Positions 1 through 11,499 of a stretch of DNA of 64,000 bases are shown here, piece after piece; position 1 is the stretch's first letter, and each line of letters starts with the position of its first letter. Source of the stretch: Miscanthus floridulus (Eukaryota; Streptophyta; Magnoliopsida; Poales; Poaceae); NCBI RefSeq assembly GCF_019320115.1, contig NC_089583.1, forward strand, positions 83,593,928-83,657,927, read 5' to 3'. A program made the translations under genes and the position numbers. The notes beneath the pieces are model-generated. The model was not told where the DNA came from, made no database searches, and was given only the letters and a program-made list of their open reading frames with translations.

Positions 1-492
1 CATGAAAACATGAGTCTGACAACCATCTACAAATACCACATTGGGGGCAGATTGAGCATCGGGAACCGTAGGTGCAATCTGCACATGCAGGTAAGGTTCC
101 AAAATGGGAGGGTTGATGTGTGCCTGATGATCCATTGCTTGGGTAAACGCATGATGGATGGGATCAACTAACACCCGACGCACAACCATATCCAAACATT
201 ACAGCTGACTCTTCATAACTAATCTCACATAGTTCTCCCACTAATCCGCACAACCAATTGAGATCATTTGCCTAAAGATATTCGGAGGAGAACGTAGGTG
301 CAGTACACCATCAACTACAATGTCATCAGCTCCAAGGCAATGCAGCTCCTCCCAAGCCTTTGCAACCATCTCACTAAATGAAGGCCTATCATTGAATAGC
401 ACATGCACGCTTTGCATATCAAGAAACTCAATATATCCATAGCGATCGCTTTCAACGGTGCCTCCATGATATATGGTCACTAGGTTGTCCAT
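1..492 (-). pseudogene. Mutator-like (MULE) transposase, N-terminal part, decayed
   Basis: The minus strand encodes a protein starting at 492 with MDNLVTIYHGGTVE, followed by a stretch around VLFNDRPSFSEMV and GVLHLRSPPNIF. This resembles the N-terminal region of grass MULE (MURA-type) transposases, recognised from memory of the family. The frame stays readable down to position 1, but is broken by TAG at 241-243 and by a TAA about 14 codons further on; both fall where a Gln codon would be one transition away. After these stops the same frame reads WENYVRL, VVRRVLVDP and on to the window edge. The catalytic DDE domain and SWIM zinc finger would lie beyond position 1 and cannot be seen. The element is therefore probably non-functional. 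I cannot exclude that a related host transposase-derived gene is the source, but the two stops argue against a working gene. Confidence 0.65.
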
Positions 493-840
493 CTAGTTCA
501 AACACGTAATGAAACACATGTCCTTTAGTCAAAATTAGATGATAGATAGTACCTAACAAGTACTTTCTAGCTACAAACTAAGTAATCAAGATAATAACTA
601 TGTATATATATACAATGTACTCACTAAATAGCTAGATCATATGTAGTTAACTAAATATGTAACTACATATCTAAGTAGCTATCTAACTATATCTATGAAC
701 CTATGTATCTATGTTACTATCTATCTACATATATATCTCACTAGATCACTAACTAAATCAACTACCTGAGTCATCACATTAACTAGTAAACAACAAATAC
801 CAACTAAGTAGGTACATTGCATATTCATAATTTTTACCTT
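493..840. other. AT-rich non-coding stretch with CTAT-rich simple repeats
   Basis: This stretch lies upstream of the MULE start codon on the minus strand. Around 600-745 it is dominated by degenerate CTAT/ATCT and TATA-type simple repeats. I see no reading frame or conserved motif. It could be the 5' leader or an intron of the MULE. Confidence 0.5.
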
Positions 841-1320
841 TCCAATGATTGCTCCGTGGACGTCGATGGAGTCACAGCGGATGATGGGCTTAGGTTAGGC
901 CGACAATATGGACCAGCGGCGGCACAGCCGGTCGCTGCAGGTGGCGGGGTCAGCGGTGGCGCGGCCGATGACAGTAGTGGCGTGCGCTGGGTGTGGGATG
1001 CCCGGGGCTCCGTGCGGTGAGTCTAGCTCGACGGGCGTGGGAGGCACGCCGGCACTGGATGATGGCAAGGCGGGGCGAGGCCGGTGGTGGAGGGCAGAGG
1101 AGGCGGTGCGGCATGGGGGGCGGCGTAGCCACGGGACGCGGCGTGGGGCCTGGCGTGGGGCGGGGGGGGGGGGGGCGTGGCGTGGCGCGGGCATGGTGGC
1201 TCAGCGTGATAGCGGGTGTGGGCGGCGGCAGCAGCGGTGAAGGTAGCAGAGGGCGGTGGCGCAATGTGGGCGAGAGAGGGAGAAGAAGAGAGGAAAGGCA
1301 CATGCCCAATAGGTATTAAA
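841..1320. other. GC-rich non-coding stretch with a G homopolymer
   Basis: A GC-rich block with many GGCG/GTGG repeats and a run of G's near 1160-1172. Several long overlapping frames exist on both strands, but they are low-complexity (Pro/Arg/Gly-rich) and match nothing I recognise. The block probably belongs to the 5' region of the MULE next door or is captured sequence. Confidence 0.4.
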
Positions 1321-1321
1321 G

Positions 1322-1463
1322 GCTCGGCGCCATTCACGTTGGCGCTGAGCTCGGCGCCAAGATCTACGACGCTAAGCTCCCTGCTAGGTCATCCACTGTG
1401 CCCAGGAGCTCAGCGCCAGAGATGATGGCGTCTACCTCGGCGCCAGCATCAATGGCGCCGAGC
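1322..1463. repeat. Inverted-repeat unit with GGCGCC-rich arms
   Basis: The 13-mer GCTCGGCGCCATT at 1322-1334 is the exact reverse complement of 1451-1463. The intervening ~115 bp contains further GGCGCC/GGCGCT half-sites (for example near 1341, 1351, 1410 and 1436), so the segment can fold as a hairpin with several alternative pairings. No coding content. It could be the end region of a DNA transposon. Confidence 0.6.
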
Positions 1464-1918
1464 TAAGGGTTCATTTTCTAAATTCTTTCCGCCAGGGGTC
1501 TATTTGTGAGAAACTTTCAAAAAAAGGGCTAAATTGTAAAAAATTTGGGCAAGCAAAGCAAGAGCTAGAAGAAGCAGCAACACGTGAAGCAACTGGATGG
1601 GATCTAGAAGGAGAGGCAACTTCTGAGGAGATTGAGGTGTGTGTGCGTGTGCTCTTCCTATGCTATTGTGTTGCAGAAGGAACGTTGCCTAGGGTATGTG
1701 CGTGTATATCCTAGGAGTGGATTTGTGAGGAGCTAGACTGTAGAAGGCAGAGGAGGCTATTGGAGGGACTGTAGTACTCTACTTTTTGGTCTCATGAGTA
1801 GAAGAATTGTAGGTGCAGAAGGCATTGGAGCTGCTGCTATGCCGCTCATCTGTTCTTTAGTTGTGGAAGGTAGAAGAAGAAGGCCTTGGTAACATTAAAT
1901 CATGGGGGAAAAAATCAA
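1464..1918. other. Unrecognised flank of element C
   Basis: Purine-rich DNA with no supported gene. It directly adjoins the left end of element C, so it was originally continuous with the sequence now starting at 30908. The last five bases, ATCAA (1914-1918), are the left target-site duplication of element C. Confidence 0.5.
1914..1918. repeat. Left target-site duplication of element C (ATCAA)
   Basis: Identical to 30903-30907 and directly abutting the TGTTAGCCC terminus of the C LTR. Confidence 0.85.
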
Positions 1919-1949
1919 TGTTAGCCCCTGGATCATCGGCACAGGTGAG
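1919..1949 (-). repeat. Residual 31 bp of element C 3' LTR
   Basis: Begins TGTTAGCCCC and ends GGTGAG; aligns to 30467-30497 with 27 of 31 matches. Element A begins at the next base. The last five bases GTGAG are the expected left duplication of A, but the right copy has been deleted. Confidence 0.8.
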
Positions 1950-2954
1950 TAAAAGGACCTAGGATGCCTCATAGAGGGGGTGAATAGGCGTTTCTAAAAA
2001 TTAACACCTTTAAATACGGAAATGATTAGTAAAGAGAGTTTTCAAAATGAAAACTCCAAATAAAGAGTAATACCACCCCTCACAAGTTAGACACAGAGTA
2101 TACAAGGTATAAAGGATATATATATAGAAGCTACAACCCTACAACATAAAGTTAGAACAGAGAATAAATATTTTCAGCACAGGTAGGAAATACCGGACAG
2201 TGTCCGGTAGGAAATACCAGACGTGTCTGGTATACACGATTTCTGTAGAGCAACCCCAAACTTGCTCTTTTTGATTTCTATCTTCAAATCAAACTAGAGG
2301 TATCGACTAGAGATAACAATATACACAGAGAACCTGCACAAGAGCTAGAGCAACACAAATATCGAATGAAATGCGAATTGAGACACGATATTTATTTTAC
2401 CGAAGTTCAGACTCATTCGAGTCCTACTCTCCGTTGTGGGGGCTGCGGGTGACCCAGCGAAGGTCAGCCCTAGAGGGTACCATGAAGGTCACTTTAGCCG
2501 AAGTCTTTTCCAATGCCTTTTCCTACTTCCACTAGTTGATTCTGAGGAGGCGGAATCGACCATTATAAACTTTCCGAGGCACACCACAATCTCTCAGGTG
2601 CTCTCCAGCGACGCCTAACTATCTAGGACCGAAGAGTCCAAGAGTAACAAATGCAAATCATGAGATTGACAATATGCACAAGTGCTCAAGTGGTTGGATT
2701 CTCTCTTTTTGAATTTCTCTCAACCAACTAATTGATTTGGCAATTTGGATCACACACTCACTAAGAGAGGGTTTGGAAGAGTTAGCAAGGCTCAATAACA
2801 TGTATAGCAACTAGTAGAATCAGCAACCTCCAAAGGTGGAGGCTTGGGGGGTATTTATAGCCTCGTTGGAAAAACTAGCCATTTTATAGCCGTTGCCACA
2901 CATCCGGTATGACTTACACTGCGCCAACGGTAACTGAGTTACAGTGACGTTGTG

Positions 2955-3265
2955 AGGCATCGAAACTCCCGATGAATGCCAAAACTCCCAACCGTCGGAA
3001 CTCCTGACCCTTAGCACATTTCAAAACTATGGTAACTAAGTTAAAGTATGTGAGGTGTCAGAACTCCCGACGCATGCCGAAAATCCTGACCGTCGGAACT
3101 CCCGACCCTCAAAGCATTTGAAAACTAGCCATTGGCCTCTGGCCGTCCATACCGGACATGTCCAGTATGACCACCACAGTGAACACTCCAAGTTAGTTAA
3201 GCGTGAGACATCGAAACTCCTGACCATTGTCGAAACTCCCGACCGTCAGAACTCCCGATGAACCA
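2955..3265. repeat. Degenerate CGGAACTCCCGACC repeat cluster in the A LTR
   Basis: At least eight variants of (T)CGGAACTCCCGACC occur, around 2960, 2982, 2995, 3059, 3080, 3095, 3212, 3232 and 3248, in about three higher-order blocks. Only the first block is retained in the truncated right LTR (21930-21980). Confidence 0.7.
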
Positions 3266-3302
3266 ACCCAAGAACATCAAGAATTTTATCGTGGCTGGGC
3301 AC

Positions 3303-3322
3303 ATACCGGACATGTCCGGTAT
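3303..3322. repeat. Perfect 20-bp palindrome in the A LTR
   Basis: ATACCGGACATGTCCGGTAT equals its own reverse complement. Variants with one to three changes recur in element A at 2190, 3150, 6969, 7362, 8252, 8329, 20394, 21186 and 21863. Confidence 0.9.
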
Positions 3323-4223
3323 CAATACCAGACGCCAGACCAGCAAAACAAGTTAGCTCTTTTGTCTCTCAAACACTCTAAAAACTCATATGGGTTGGCT
3401 TGAGCACTTATGAAACATTATCTATCAACATGATGCATCCCTCTTAATAGTACAGCATTCCTATTAACTCAAATTTAAAAGTATAACAAATTTAAACCTT
3501 TTGAGTTTATCTCTTTCAACCGAAGTTGTGTATTCCAATCTTCATCAAGTGAGGGTGCCAACATGTCAACTTTGATCTTTTTCACTTGAGCATAGCCATC
3601 TTGAGCACATGACTTGATTCCATTCATTAAATATGAATAACTCCAAATGCATCAAGTCACTTTCAACACTTTGTCCAATATAGATTTGATCCTCCACATC
3701 AATATGACCATCATAGCTTGATTAGTACCTCAACTAAATGCAAGTACTTTCTTCTTCACCCTAGCTAGGTTCTTCGGCCACCAAGTCGTCACTTGCCCTT
3801 CACCCTTGCTTAGTACCTCGAAAGCCTTTCCTTGCTATCTTTACCATCTTAAGCCATCAAGTCACATATTGTGTTGAATCATCCATTCATTTGTATTGTC
3901 ATCTTTTTAATTTCAATTTAGCAAGCTTCAAATATGAGACCATTCCATATGCAATCTCTCATGTCTCATCAACTAGTTTTTACCGGGCTTGCTTTCACAT
4001 AGTACATGGAAATCCCACAATAAATAAGCCTTTGCATGAATTCCATTTGCATTGTTGTCTGGTGCTTGAACTAGATTGTTTATACAACAACACATCATTT
4101 TGGCTTTTATTAAGTACCTGTGAGATAACCTATTACCTGTCCACACTTAGCAAACGGGTTAGACCTTTAATCATGTTGTTATTCAATCATCCATTACCCA
4201 CTAAAGGGCTAGATGCACTTTCA

Positions 4224-4239
4224 ATCTCTCCCTTTTTGG
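4224..4239 (-). other. Polypurine tract of element A
   Basis: The minus strand reads CCAAAAAGGGAGAGAT directly before the LTR start TGAAAGTGC. This is the priming site for plus-strand DNA synthesis. Elements B and D have the same arrangement (AAAAAGGGGGAGAT and AAAAAAGGGAAGAT). Confidence 0.8.
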
Positions 4240-4902
4240 TGATTGATGACAACTTGATTAAAGCTTATAAAAGAATATAAACATTTAAGCTTTTGGGTTC
4301 AAGGATTTATGAGAGGCTCCCCTTAATATGTGCTTATGATTAGAATTCACAAAATGACCTCAAATGTTAATTGCACATACTAAAACATATAGGAGACTCC
4401 CCCTAAATCATTGCATCCGTGGGGTGCATGTGTGTGTGACAAAGTAAAACCGTTATGCATATGACAAGATATATCACACAAGAATAAATATAAAGACATC
4501 ACATCAAATATTTTTATTCTAGTATGCATAGTTCTTATGAAAATAAATACAACACATGTATGTCACACATAGCACTCATTACATATTTTCTCAAGTCCAC
4601 AAGCCACTGATATATAAATAAAGATCATGTCTCAAGAGATACATAGATAAAGCATAAGTATATGTCTCATCTCTCACATGATACAATCTATCTCAAACTC
4701 AAGATACATCAATGAAGCTCTAAAACTATGGCCTATAGTACATATCTTTAGGTACAAAGATAAGCAAATCAAACAAATCAAATGAAACAAAAATCATAAA
4801 GCTTTAATCAGTCTCTCTCTCCCTTTGTCATCTATCACCACAAAGGTCCAACAATGACATACTAAGAATAAAGGGGCTGCAAGCTATCTCTGAAAGCTAA
4901 GA
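4240..4902 (-). other. 3' untranslated spacer of element A
   Basis: AT-rich DNA between the env-like frame and the polypurine tract. It contains extra polypurine-like blocks on the minus strand (CTCCCC near 4318 and 4391). Repeated polypurine tracts before the 3' LTR are a known Sirevirus trait. No gene seen. Confidence 0.6.
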
Positions 4903-6734
4903 TCACTCATCATCATCTTCATCTCCACCAACATCCTCATCATCTGAGCGTGGAGCACCGACTAGACAAGAACCACCTGCACCAGACGGGTCATAGCCAC
5001 TAGACCCATAGTAGCCAAAACTACCCGTGAGGTCACTCCACTAGTCTGAAGCATACTCATCTATAGCACTAGGACGTGGCTAAGAGTGAGTAGGCACCCA
5101 AGCCTATAGTGGTAAAGTGTCAGGGTGCTCTGGTGCCTACTACTACTATTGTTGTCGCTGAAGAAACTCAACAAACCCTCTATCATACCTGGCCTACTGT
5201 TGCTCCTCTGTCTCTGGCTCACTGGCTGCCTCATCTGATAATGGAGACCTAGGAGGATCAAGCTCAAGTCTAGCAGCAATCTACTTCAGAGTTCGAGTGT
5301 CCTTCCTGCTAGCCTCCCTCTCCTTCTTCTGATAGGTCTGGATGTCTCTGCACATCCCAAATATAGCACTGAACATCTTATGAATAGGAGAAGGAGGATT
5401 GCGGAGACATGAAGAAGAATGTGAAGGAGCATGTGGTAGAGGGAAAGCTCCTCTTGCTACTGCACCACCTATAGATGCATCTGCCTCTGGTGTTGCTGCT
5501 CCTCCTCCTGGTCCTGCTAGAGGTACACCAATCTCAGGTAGATCTACAACTATCTTTAGGGCCTTATGTACCTTGTCATACTCAAAGGTATGCCCTATGA
5601 CCTGCTCAATCATGTGCATGATGTAGGGAGCAAAACCACAGCCCTTGAGGAGCCTCTTGCTAATGCTCCTAATCTCACACCATATTAAGTCAAAGACACT
5701 AAAGGGTCGTGCATTAGGTGCCATCCTATGGAGCAGGTTCCTAGAATAATCTACAATGTTTCCCTTATCTCCACCCTTGCAATCAATGGTCTTCCTGAAC
5801 ATCCTATCTAGGTATCTATAAGTAGGGTGAAGACTTAGAACCTTCCCCACTGCTCCTCTCTCACCCCCTGGTGGGTACATGTAAGCCAACTGCTCTAGAG
5901 GGAGTACCTGCTCTGTATGGATCCTGTCTCTCTGAAGATCCTCCTCTAAAAAACCAAGTAGGGCGACAAAAGCATCATAATCTACACTGGCCCTCAAGCA
6001 TCCAGTGCATACACCTCTCATCCTCCTCAACATACAGGGTGGCATAGAATTGAGCTACCACCTCTGTGTTCTAGTCATGCTAGAACACCATAATCTCATA
6101 AACCCTTGTATGCTGGCAAATGGCAATAGTATGATCAATGGAGGCCTTCTACAAATCTCTAATGTACTGCAGTCAATCCACTAAGACTTGACAATCACTG
6201 GGTTCCTGATGAGGATCACACTGGTGTAGAAATCCATATGAAAGGTTGTCTGAAATCGATGATCAAACTGAATCCTAGGCAAGCCCCTTGGATCAATTCT
6301 CCTATCATCTCTGGCCTTCTAGTCATGCCTTTCCCTCGATAGTCAACTCTAGAGACATAAGAGGGTACACTAGGTGGATATGTCTCAAGTAAGCCATAGT
6401 GCATACCCTGGCCTGGTTGGTGCTGAGCTGGAGGTACTGGCTGCTCCTCAATCTCCTGCTCATCATCTGAGCTGCCACTATCTGAAGCTCTATCAGTGCT
6501 CTTCCTCTTTCTAGTACTAGGCTCCACTCTATACTCCTCTATATTTGTGTCAGAGGAAGAACTGTTGTCTCCCTCTTTGTACTGTGGAGCACCCCTAGTA
6601 GCTCTAGAGAGTCCCCTGCTGCTGCCCTGCTCCTGCTGACTGTATCTAGGATGCATGTCATGCCTTGCCTTCTTGTATTTCTCTAGTGTTGGATCATGCC
6701 TATGCTTGGACATAGGCTCCTGTCTTCCACTCAT
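4903..6734 (-). pseudogene. Element A env-like / plant retrotransposon accessory ORF, broken
   Basis: The minus-strand frame starts at 6734 with MSGRQEPMSKHRHDP. Its N-terminal ~110 residues are charged and Ser/Asp/Glu-rich. The body contains MFRKTIDCKGGDKGN, FSVFDLIWCEIRSISKRLLKGCGFAPYIMHMIEQV, written here in two parts: FSVFDLIWCEIRSI and GFAPYIMHMIEQV. This stretch is familiar from many unnamed grass retrotransposon proteins, comparable to the env-like third frame of Sireviruses; biochemical function is unknown. Stops occur between 6050 and 6215, and a frameshift near 6000 separates the FYATLY-containing part from the downstream part. Beyond 5281 the frame continues through several TAG codons to a TGA at 4903, ending in an acidic tail. 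No convincing membrane segment is visible, so a fusion role is not supported. Confidence 0.6.
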
Positions 6735-8785
6735 GGCTACTACCCTGTATCCAAAGATTTACAAGGAATTTTAGATACATGCCCAAACGATAGCTTATTT
6801 TAGTTAAAATATAGAAATAAGAATAATTATCCTATGCTTTGCAATCACCTTAACCAAACTAGGTCACAAGGTTCACAAAACACAATAGACAATTAAACTT
6901 AGTCCTAAGAATCAACCACTAAGAAGATTGAAACAAGGGAGCAGAACCTGCTTTGCTGTCCCATACGCATACCGGACACGTCTGGTATGAGCGGATAGCA
7001 ACCCTAATCGGGGTCCTTCACTCAATCTTCAACCAATCCAATCTAAACTCTGGGCATTGCTTCTAGACAGGTAATGTAGCATCTCTACTGAAGGGATTTC
7101 GAAATCATGCCCTAACCACTTAGATAGGATGAGGTCTGGGATTAGGGTACCTTGAGAGAATGAATGAAGATGAGATTGGAAATCCAAGTCTCAGAGCCTT
7201 CAATCTTGATGCAAATCTCCTCCGATCCAATCTCCCTCACTTGCTTTTCATAGTGGAAACATGAAATCACCAATGAAGGACGAGGAGAGGCGGCTGGGTT
7301 GGCTAAAAGAGAGGAAAAACTAACTTGGCCAAAGGGGTACCGCCGTTTTATAACCCCACTCATACCGGACACGTCCGGTATTTGTGGGCTGGCTGTTCTT
7401 GTTCCAAATTTCATTCACTTAATTCCAATCTTCTTCTCTTATTATTTCTTGATCCAAAACATGTATGTCCTTGATCCAAATAAGGTGTAATTATTTTCTT
7501 ATCCAAATGCCATGAGTATCACTTCTCTTTTCCAAATATTTGGCATATATAGATTTTGATTACTTGAGAGAGATATTGTGAGACATAGTAGATTGTGGAC
7601 TTAAGAAAGCCATGTCATGTGTAATTAGCCAATCAAACAATCAAGGTGAGCTACAATTATCACATGACAAGGCTAGGTCATAAAGACCAAGATTCAAATA
7701 GTTTTTCAAATTCACACCACCTACACATGCTAGTTATAGGTTTTGAAAAACATCTCTCCTATGTCACACAAATGCACATTCTAACATATAAAGGGCCTTA
7801 GATGCACTTACAATGCATGTATGTAAATACATACCTTTGCCTTGAGACCACAAGAATACCACTAAGAAGATACATAGCATGATAATCTTTATGTTGACCT
7901 TAATTGCCAAATAATCATGCTAGATACGAAATCAATTTTTCATCCAAAGGACTACAAAGAATGCTAGATAAATTTGTTAGTCCACAAGATGCAAAATAGA
8001 AACTAAGCTCCCCCTAAATAAGTGCTTTAAGTAATTTGAATGACTTCTATCTAGCACTTTATTCTATTAAGAATTTGGGAGTCAATTTTCTATTTTAAAC
8101 CACAACCAAATAATTTGCCATATTTAAATTTGAGTTCAAGAGATGCTCACAATCCACTTAGATTTGATAAACCACAAGCTTCTGAGTAAATTGAGGATAT
8201 ATGAAAATATATGGATCAAAGACTCAGTTGCAATTCTATTAGTGTTCTGGTTACCAGACATGTCCGGTAGGTATACCAGACACCTCTGGAATATGTAGAA
8301 CAGAAACATTTTCTCTCTATCCCTGGCTATACCGGACATGTCCGATAGTAATACCAGACACGTCTAATAGGTGCAGGACAGAAATAAATAACCCGTTGCT
8401 TGTGATTCTTCGTTTTAGCTATAGTATTTATTTTATGCCCTGCATCTCAACAAATAAATTGCTCTACTAGAGAGCCATTAAAAGCATCATATGGCAAACA
8501 TGATAATTATCAAGTAAAACTAATTAGGCACTTTTAATTTTTCACAAATATGCCTATTTATGAGTCATTGAGCACAAAACAAACAAAGTGGCTATCCTAT
8601 AAGGTTTAGGTACTTGTTACCAATGGTGAAGATGAAGTAAATGATATATTCATTAAATTATCTTTGGGTCAACCATATAAGAGATTATAATAAGAATTAG
8701 TTGATAGATTGAGTCAATATTTTCAATTTACTTGCTCAACCACCCCAAAGCCTTCATCTCATCACTAGGTACCTACTTCATTAAC
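6735..8785. other. Spacer between gag and env-like frame of element A
   Basis: About 2 kb of AT-rich DNA where B and D carry pol. I find no protease, integrase or RT motif on either strand. It contains four ACCGGAC/GTCCGGT palindromes (6969-6988, 7362-7381, 8252-8269, 8329-8348) and polypurine-like CTCCCCCTAAA at 8010. It may be an internal promoter or a scar of an old pol loss. Confidence 0.6.
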
Positions 8786-9642
8786 CTAAGCACACTTTGG
8801 TACCCAACTCTTGTTGGGTCCTTTTGGGTTAGTCAACAAGTGCTTAGGCACCCAAATGGCTTTAGCACTAGTTTGTGGTGAACACATCACCTTGCTAGTG
8901 TTAATTCCATTTATGGTCTTCCTAAGCATATCATTATAAACAAATGTGTTTGGCTTAGGAGTGTTACCATTTGGGCATTCATAGCTTAAATGCCCCTTTC
9001 TTCTACAAGCATAGCATATATGGCCTTTGTTTGCTCCATGCTTGTTTTGCTTGTATGGACATCTATCAACCTTGTGGCCCTTCTCATTGCATCCATAGCA
9101 TCTTCTTGTTGCAACTTGGGCTTCCTTTCTTGCCTCTTTGTATATTGGGCATTTCTTGATAGGATGCCCCAATTTCTTACTCATGAGACAAGCGCTTTGT
9201 CCATCACTTTTCTTTTGGTTGGCTAACTTGTTTGAGGCCTTTTGTTTGGCTGCTTCACACTTGTTGGCCCAACTCTTGTGTGGACACATAGCCCACTCAT
9301 GTCCATACAATCCACAACCATAGCACATCCTTTTTTCATGTTTCTTGCTCTTGGTTGTGTTGGCCATGCTTGAAATGTGATTCTTTTGTTGGGCTTTGGA
9401 GGAAGCAAGGTTTGAACCCTTCTCAAGCTTCTTCACCATGTTATCATGGTTATCTTGAGAAGGTTGTGCTTTCTCCTTACCTTTCAACTGAATAACATCT
9501 TTCTTTAATCTTTCTACTTCTTCTTTGAGCTCTATGTTTTCTATGAGATTTAGCTCAATCGAAGATTGGCTTGCTTGAGAAGCACACTCATTAGTACAAG
9601 AAATATTTAATTGAGATGGTGTACTAGTGAGTGAATATATGA
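8786..9642 (-). pseudogene. Element A gag, C-terminal part with zinc knuckles
   Basis: Minus-strand frame encoding a Lys-rich nucleocapsid. Intact CCHC knuckles (C-X2-C-X4-H-X4-C) are CYGCGLYGHEWAMC, CYGCNEKGHKVDRC and CYACRRKGHLSYEC. A fourth, CLMSKKLGHPIKKC, has lost its second Cys. The frame ends at 8786 with WVPKHLL and KSWVPKCA, the usual gag C-terminus also seen in B (WVPKRLV). Upstream of 9487 the same frame continues as a predicted coiled coil (ELKEEVERLKKDV) up to the insertion point of B at 9642. Nucleocapsid would bind RNA in the cytoplasmic particle. Its N-terminal half lies on the other side of B (19785-20895). Confidence 0.75.
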
Positions 9643-9647
9643 GAGGT
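9643..9647. repeat. Left target-site duplication of element B (GAGGT)
   Basis: Identical to 19780-19784 and abutting the LTR terminus TGAAAGCC. Confidence 0.9.
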
Positions 9648-11446
9648 TGAAAGCCCTAGTTTGGTTTTGGTGAATTGATGAAACCCTAAGTGCTAACCTA
9701 GTTTATCAAGTGATCATGAGATAGGTAGCACATTTCAAGTGGAGAAGCTAATGAAGATCATAGCATGACAATGGTGATGGCATGACGATGATCAAGGCTT
9801 AAACTTGAAAAGAAGAAAGAGAAAAACAAAAGCTCAAGGCAAAGGTATAACTTGTAGGAGCTATTTTGTTTTGGTGGTCAAGACACTTAGAGAGTGTGAT
9901 CACATTTAGGTTTGATAGCCGTACTATTAAGAGGGGTGAAACTCGTGTCGGAATGCGGTTATCAAAGTGCCACTAGATGCTCTAACTCATTGCATATGCA
10001 TTTAGGATCTAGTGGAGAACTAACATCCTTGAAAATGTTTGTGAAAATATGCTAACACATGTGCACAAGGTGATACACTTGGTGGTTAGCACTTTTGAGC
10101 AAGGGTGAAGAAGACAGAAGAGATGCCAGCATTGGTCAAGTGACCGGACATTGGATCTAGATGCACCGAACGCTAACTGCCTGCGTCTGGTCGTGCTGAC
10201 TTGGTGGCACAGTGGCTAGGGTTTACCACCGGACGCTGGGCTGTGTCTGGTCGAGGTGGACCGGACGCGTCTAGTCGAGGAAAAATGGATTTGGACCCTT
10301 ACTGTACTCGATCGGACACTGGGGCTCCAGCATCCGGTCAGTTTTGCTGGATCATCCGGTTAGCTTCGTAGCCGTTAAAATCTAACGAATAGCATTTGAA
10401 GCTGGTGACACGTGGCATCCATCAGTGGACCGAACGCTATGTCCAGGGTCTGGTCCGTTGGACCAGAGCGTCCAGTCAGAGCGCAGTGTGCCCAGTGAAG
10501 GGGTACAATGGCTCTATTTCGTAGGGGCTTCTATTTAAGCCCCATGGCCGGCTATGGCTCACATCTTTGGCCATTTTTATTGACATAGCAACCTTGTGAG
10601 TCTAGCCAAAGTCTTCCCACTCATCTTCATCATTGATTCATCATCATAGTGAGATTGGGAGTGATCCAAGTGCATTGCTTGAGTGATTGCATCTAGAGGC
10701 ACTTGGTGTTTGTGTTTTGCTGTGGATTTCGCTTGTTGCTCTTGGTGGTTGTTGCCACCTAGACGGCTTGGAGCAATGAGGATCATTGAGCGAAGGGTGG
10801 TGATTGTCTCCGGCTCTGATCATGGTGATTGTGAGGGGTTCTTGACCTTTCCTCGGTGGAGCGCCAAAAGGTACTCTAGTGAATTGCTCGTGGCTTGTGT
10901 GATCATCATCTTGTGTTGGTTGTGCGGCACCCTATTGAGGGTTTAGCATGTGAAGCCAATTAGCGCGTGAACCTCCAAGTGAGTGAATTGCCACAATGAG
11001 GAGTAGCTTGCCGGCAAGCAAGTGAACCTCGGTCAAAATCATTGTGTTCATCCTTTGATTCCGAGGTGATTGGTATTCATTGTTATTCATCCTTGTGATT
11101 GATTGGTTCACTCCTCTACACGGCGGTATAACTATCTTGATCACTCTCTTTACATTATCACAAACTAGTTGACAAGCTCTTTAGTGTAACTAGTTGTGAG
11201 AGCTTACTTTCTTGGTTGGTGTGGCTCTTTAGTTAGCCTTTGAGAGCACACTAACATAGGGTAGTGTCATACCTCTTGTGTGAATCAACACTATTTAAAC
11301 TAGAATTGTGGTAGGTGGCTTGCATTTTGAGTAGGCTAGCGCATCACTTGCTTCGCCTCATAATTGTCTAACCTTTTGTTAAGTGTTGTTGTAGAAATTT
11401 TTATTAGGCTATTCACCCCCCCCCCTCTAGCCATTAGGACCTTTCA
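9648..11446 (+). repeat. Element B 5' LTR
   Basis: Starts TGAAAGCCCT and ends GGACCTTTCA. Contains a series of CCGGAC/GTCCGG-type half-sites at 10140-10500 and a TATTTAAG box at 10532-10539, the likely promoter. The last 40 bp have the ATTCACCCCC tract also present in A and D. Confidence 0.92.
10532..10539 (+). promoter_or_regulatory. Probable TATA box of element B 5' LTR
   Basis: CTATTTAAGCCCC follows directly after the CCGGAC/GTCCGG cluster and is conserved in the 3' LTR (near 18870). Position inside the LTR is suitable for the U3/R border. Inferred from sequence only. Confidence 0.5.
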
Positions 11447-11462
11447 AGTGGTATCGGAGCCG
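11447..11462 (+). other. Primer binding site of element B
   Basis: AGTGGTATCGGAGCCG begins immediately after the LTR. TGGTATCNGAGC is complementary to the 3' end of plant initiator tRNA-Met, the usual copia primer; one base differs from the common TGGTATCAGAGC form. Elements C and D have TGGTATTGGAGCC and TGGTATCGGAGCC at the same place. Confidence 0.85.
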
Positions 11463-11499
11463 AGGTCACTGTTATTTGAGGCTTAACAACCTTCGGTGT

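Larger units (their letters stand above)
1950..4223 (-). repeat. Element A 3' LTR (2,274 bp)
   Basis: Left-hand copy, which is the 3' LTR in element orientation. It starts TAAAAGGACC (one change from the TGAAAGGACC of the right copy) and ends GCACTTTCA at 4223. It holds several ACCGGAC...GTCCGGT palindromes (2190-2209, 3150-3169, 3303-3322) and a cluster of CGGAACTCCCGACC repeats. A TATTTATAG box at 2860-2868 and a downstream CTCC-rich region may be promoter-like. Confidence 0.85.

Noticed and set aside
817..1425. Overlapping frames of 60-119 codons on both strands in the GC-rich block
   Set aside because: Low-complexity Pro/Arg/Gly composition, overlapping on both strands, no domain; expected by chance in GC-rich DNA.
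3891..4280. 129-codon plus-strand frame in element A's LTR
   Set aside because: It crosses the LTR end and polypurine tract of A, is antisense to the element and lacks any domain.
5281..6734. True envelope glycoprotein in element A
   Set aside because: No signal peptide, transmembrane helix or cysteine pattern; only the position resembles the third frame of Sireviruses.
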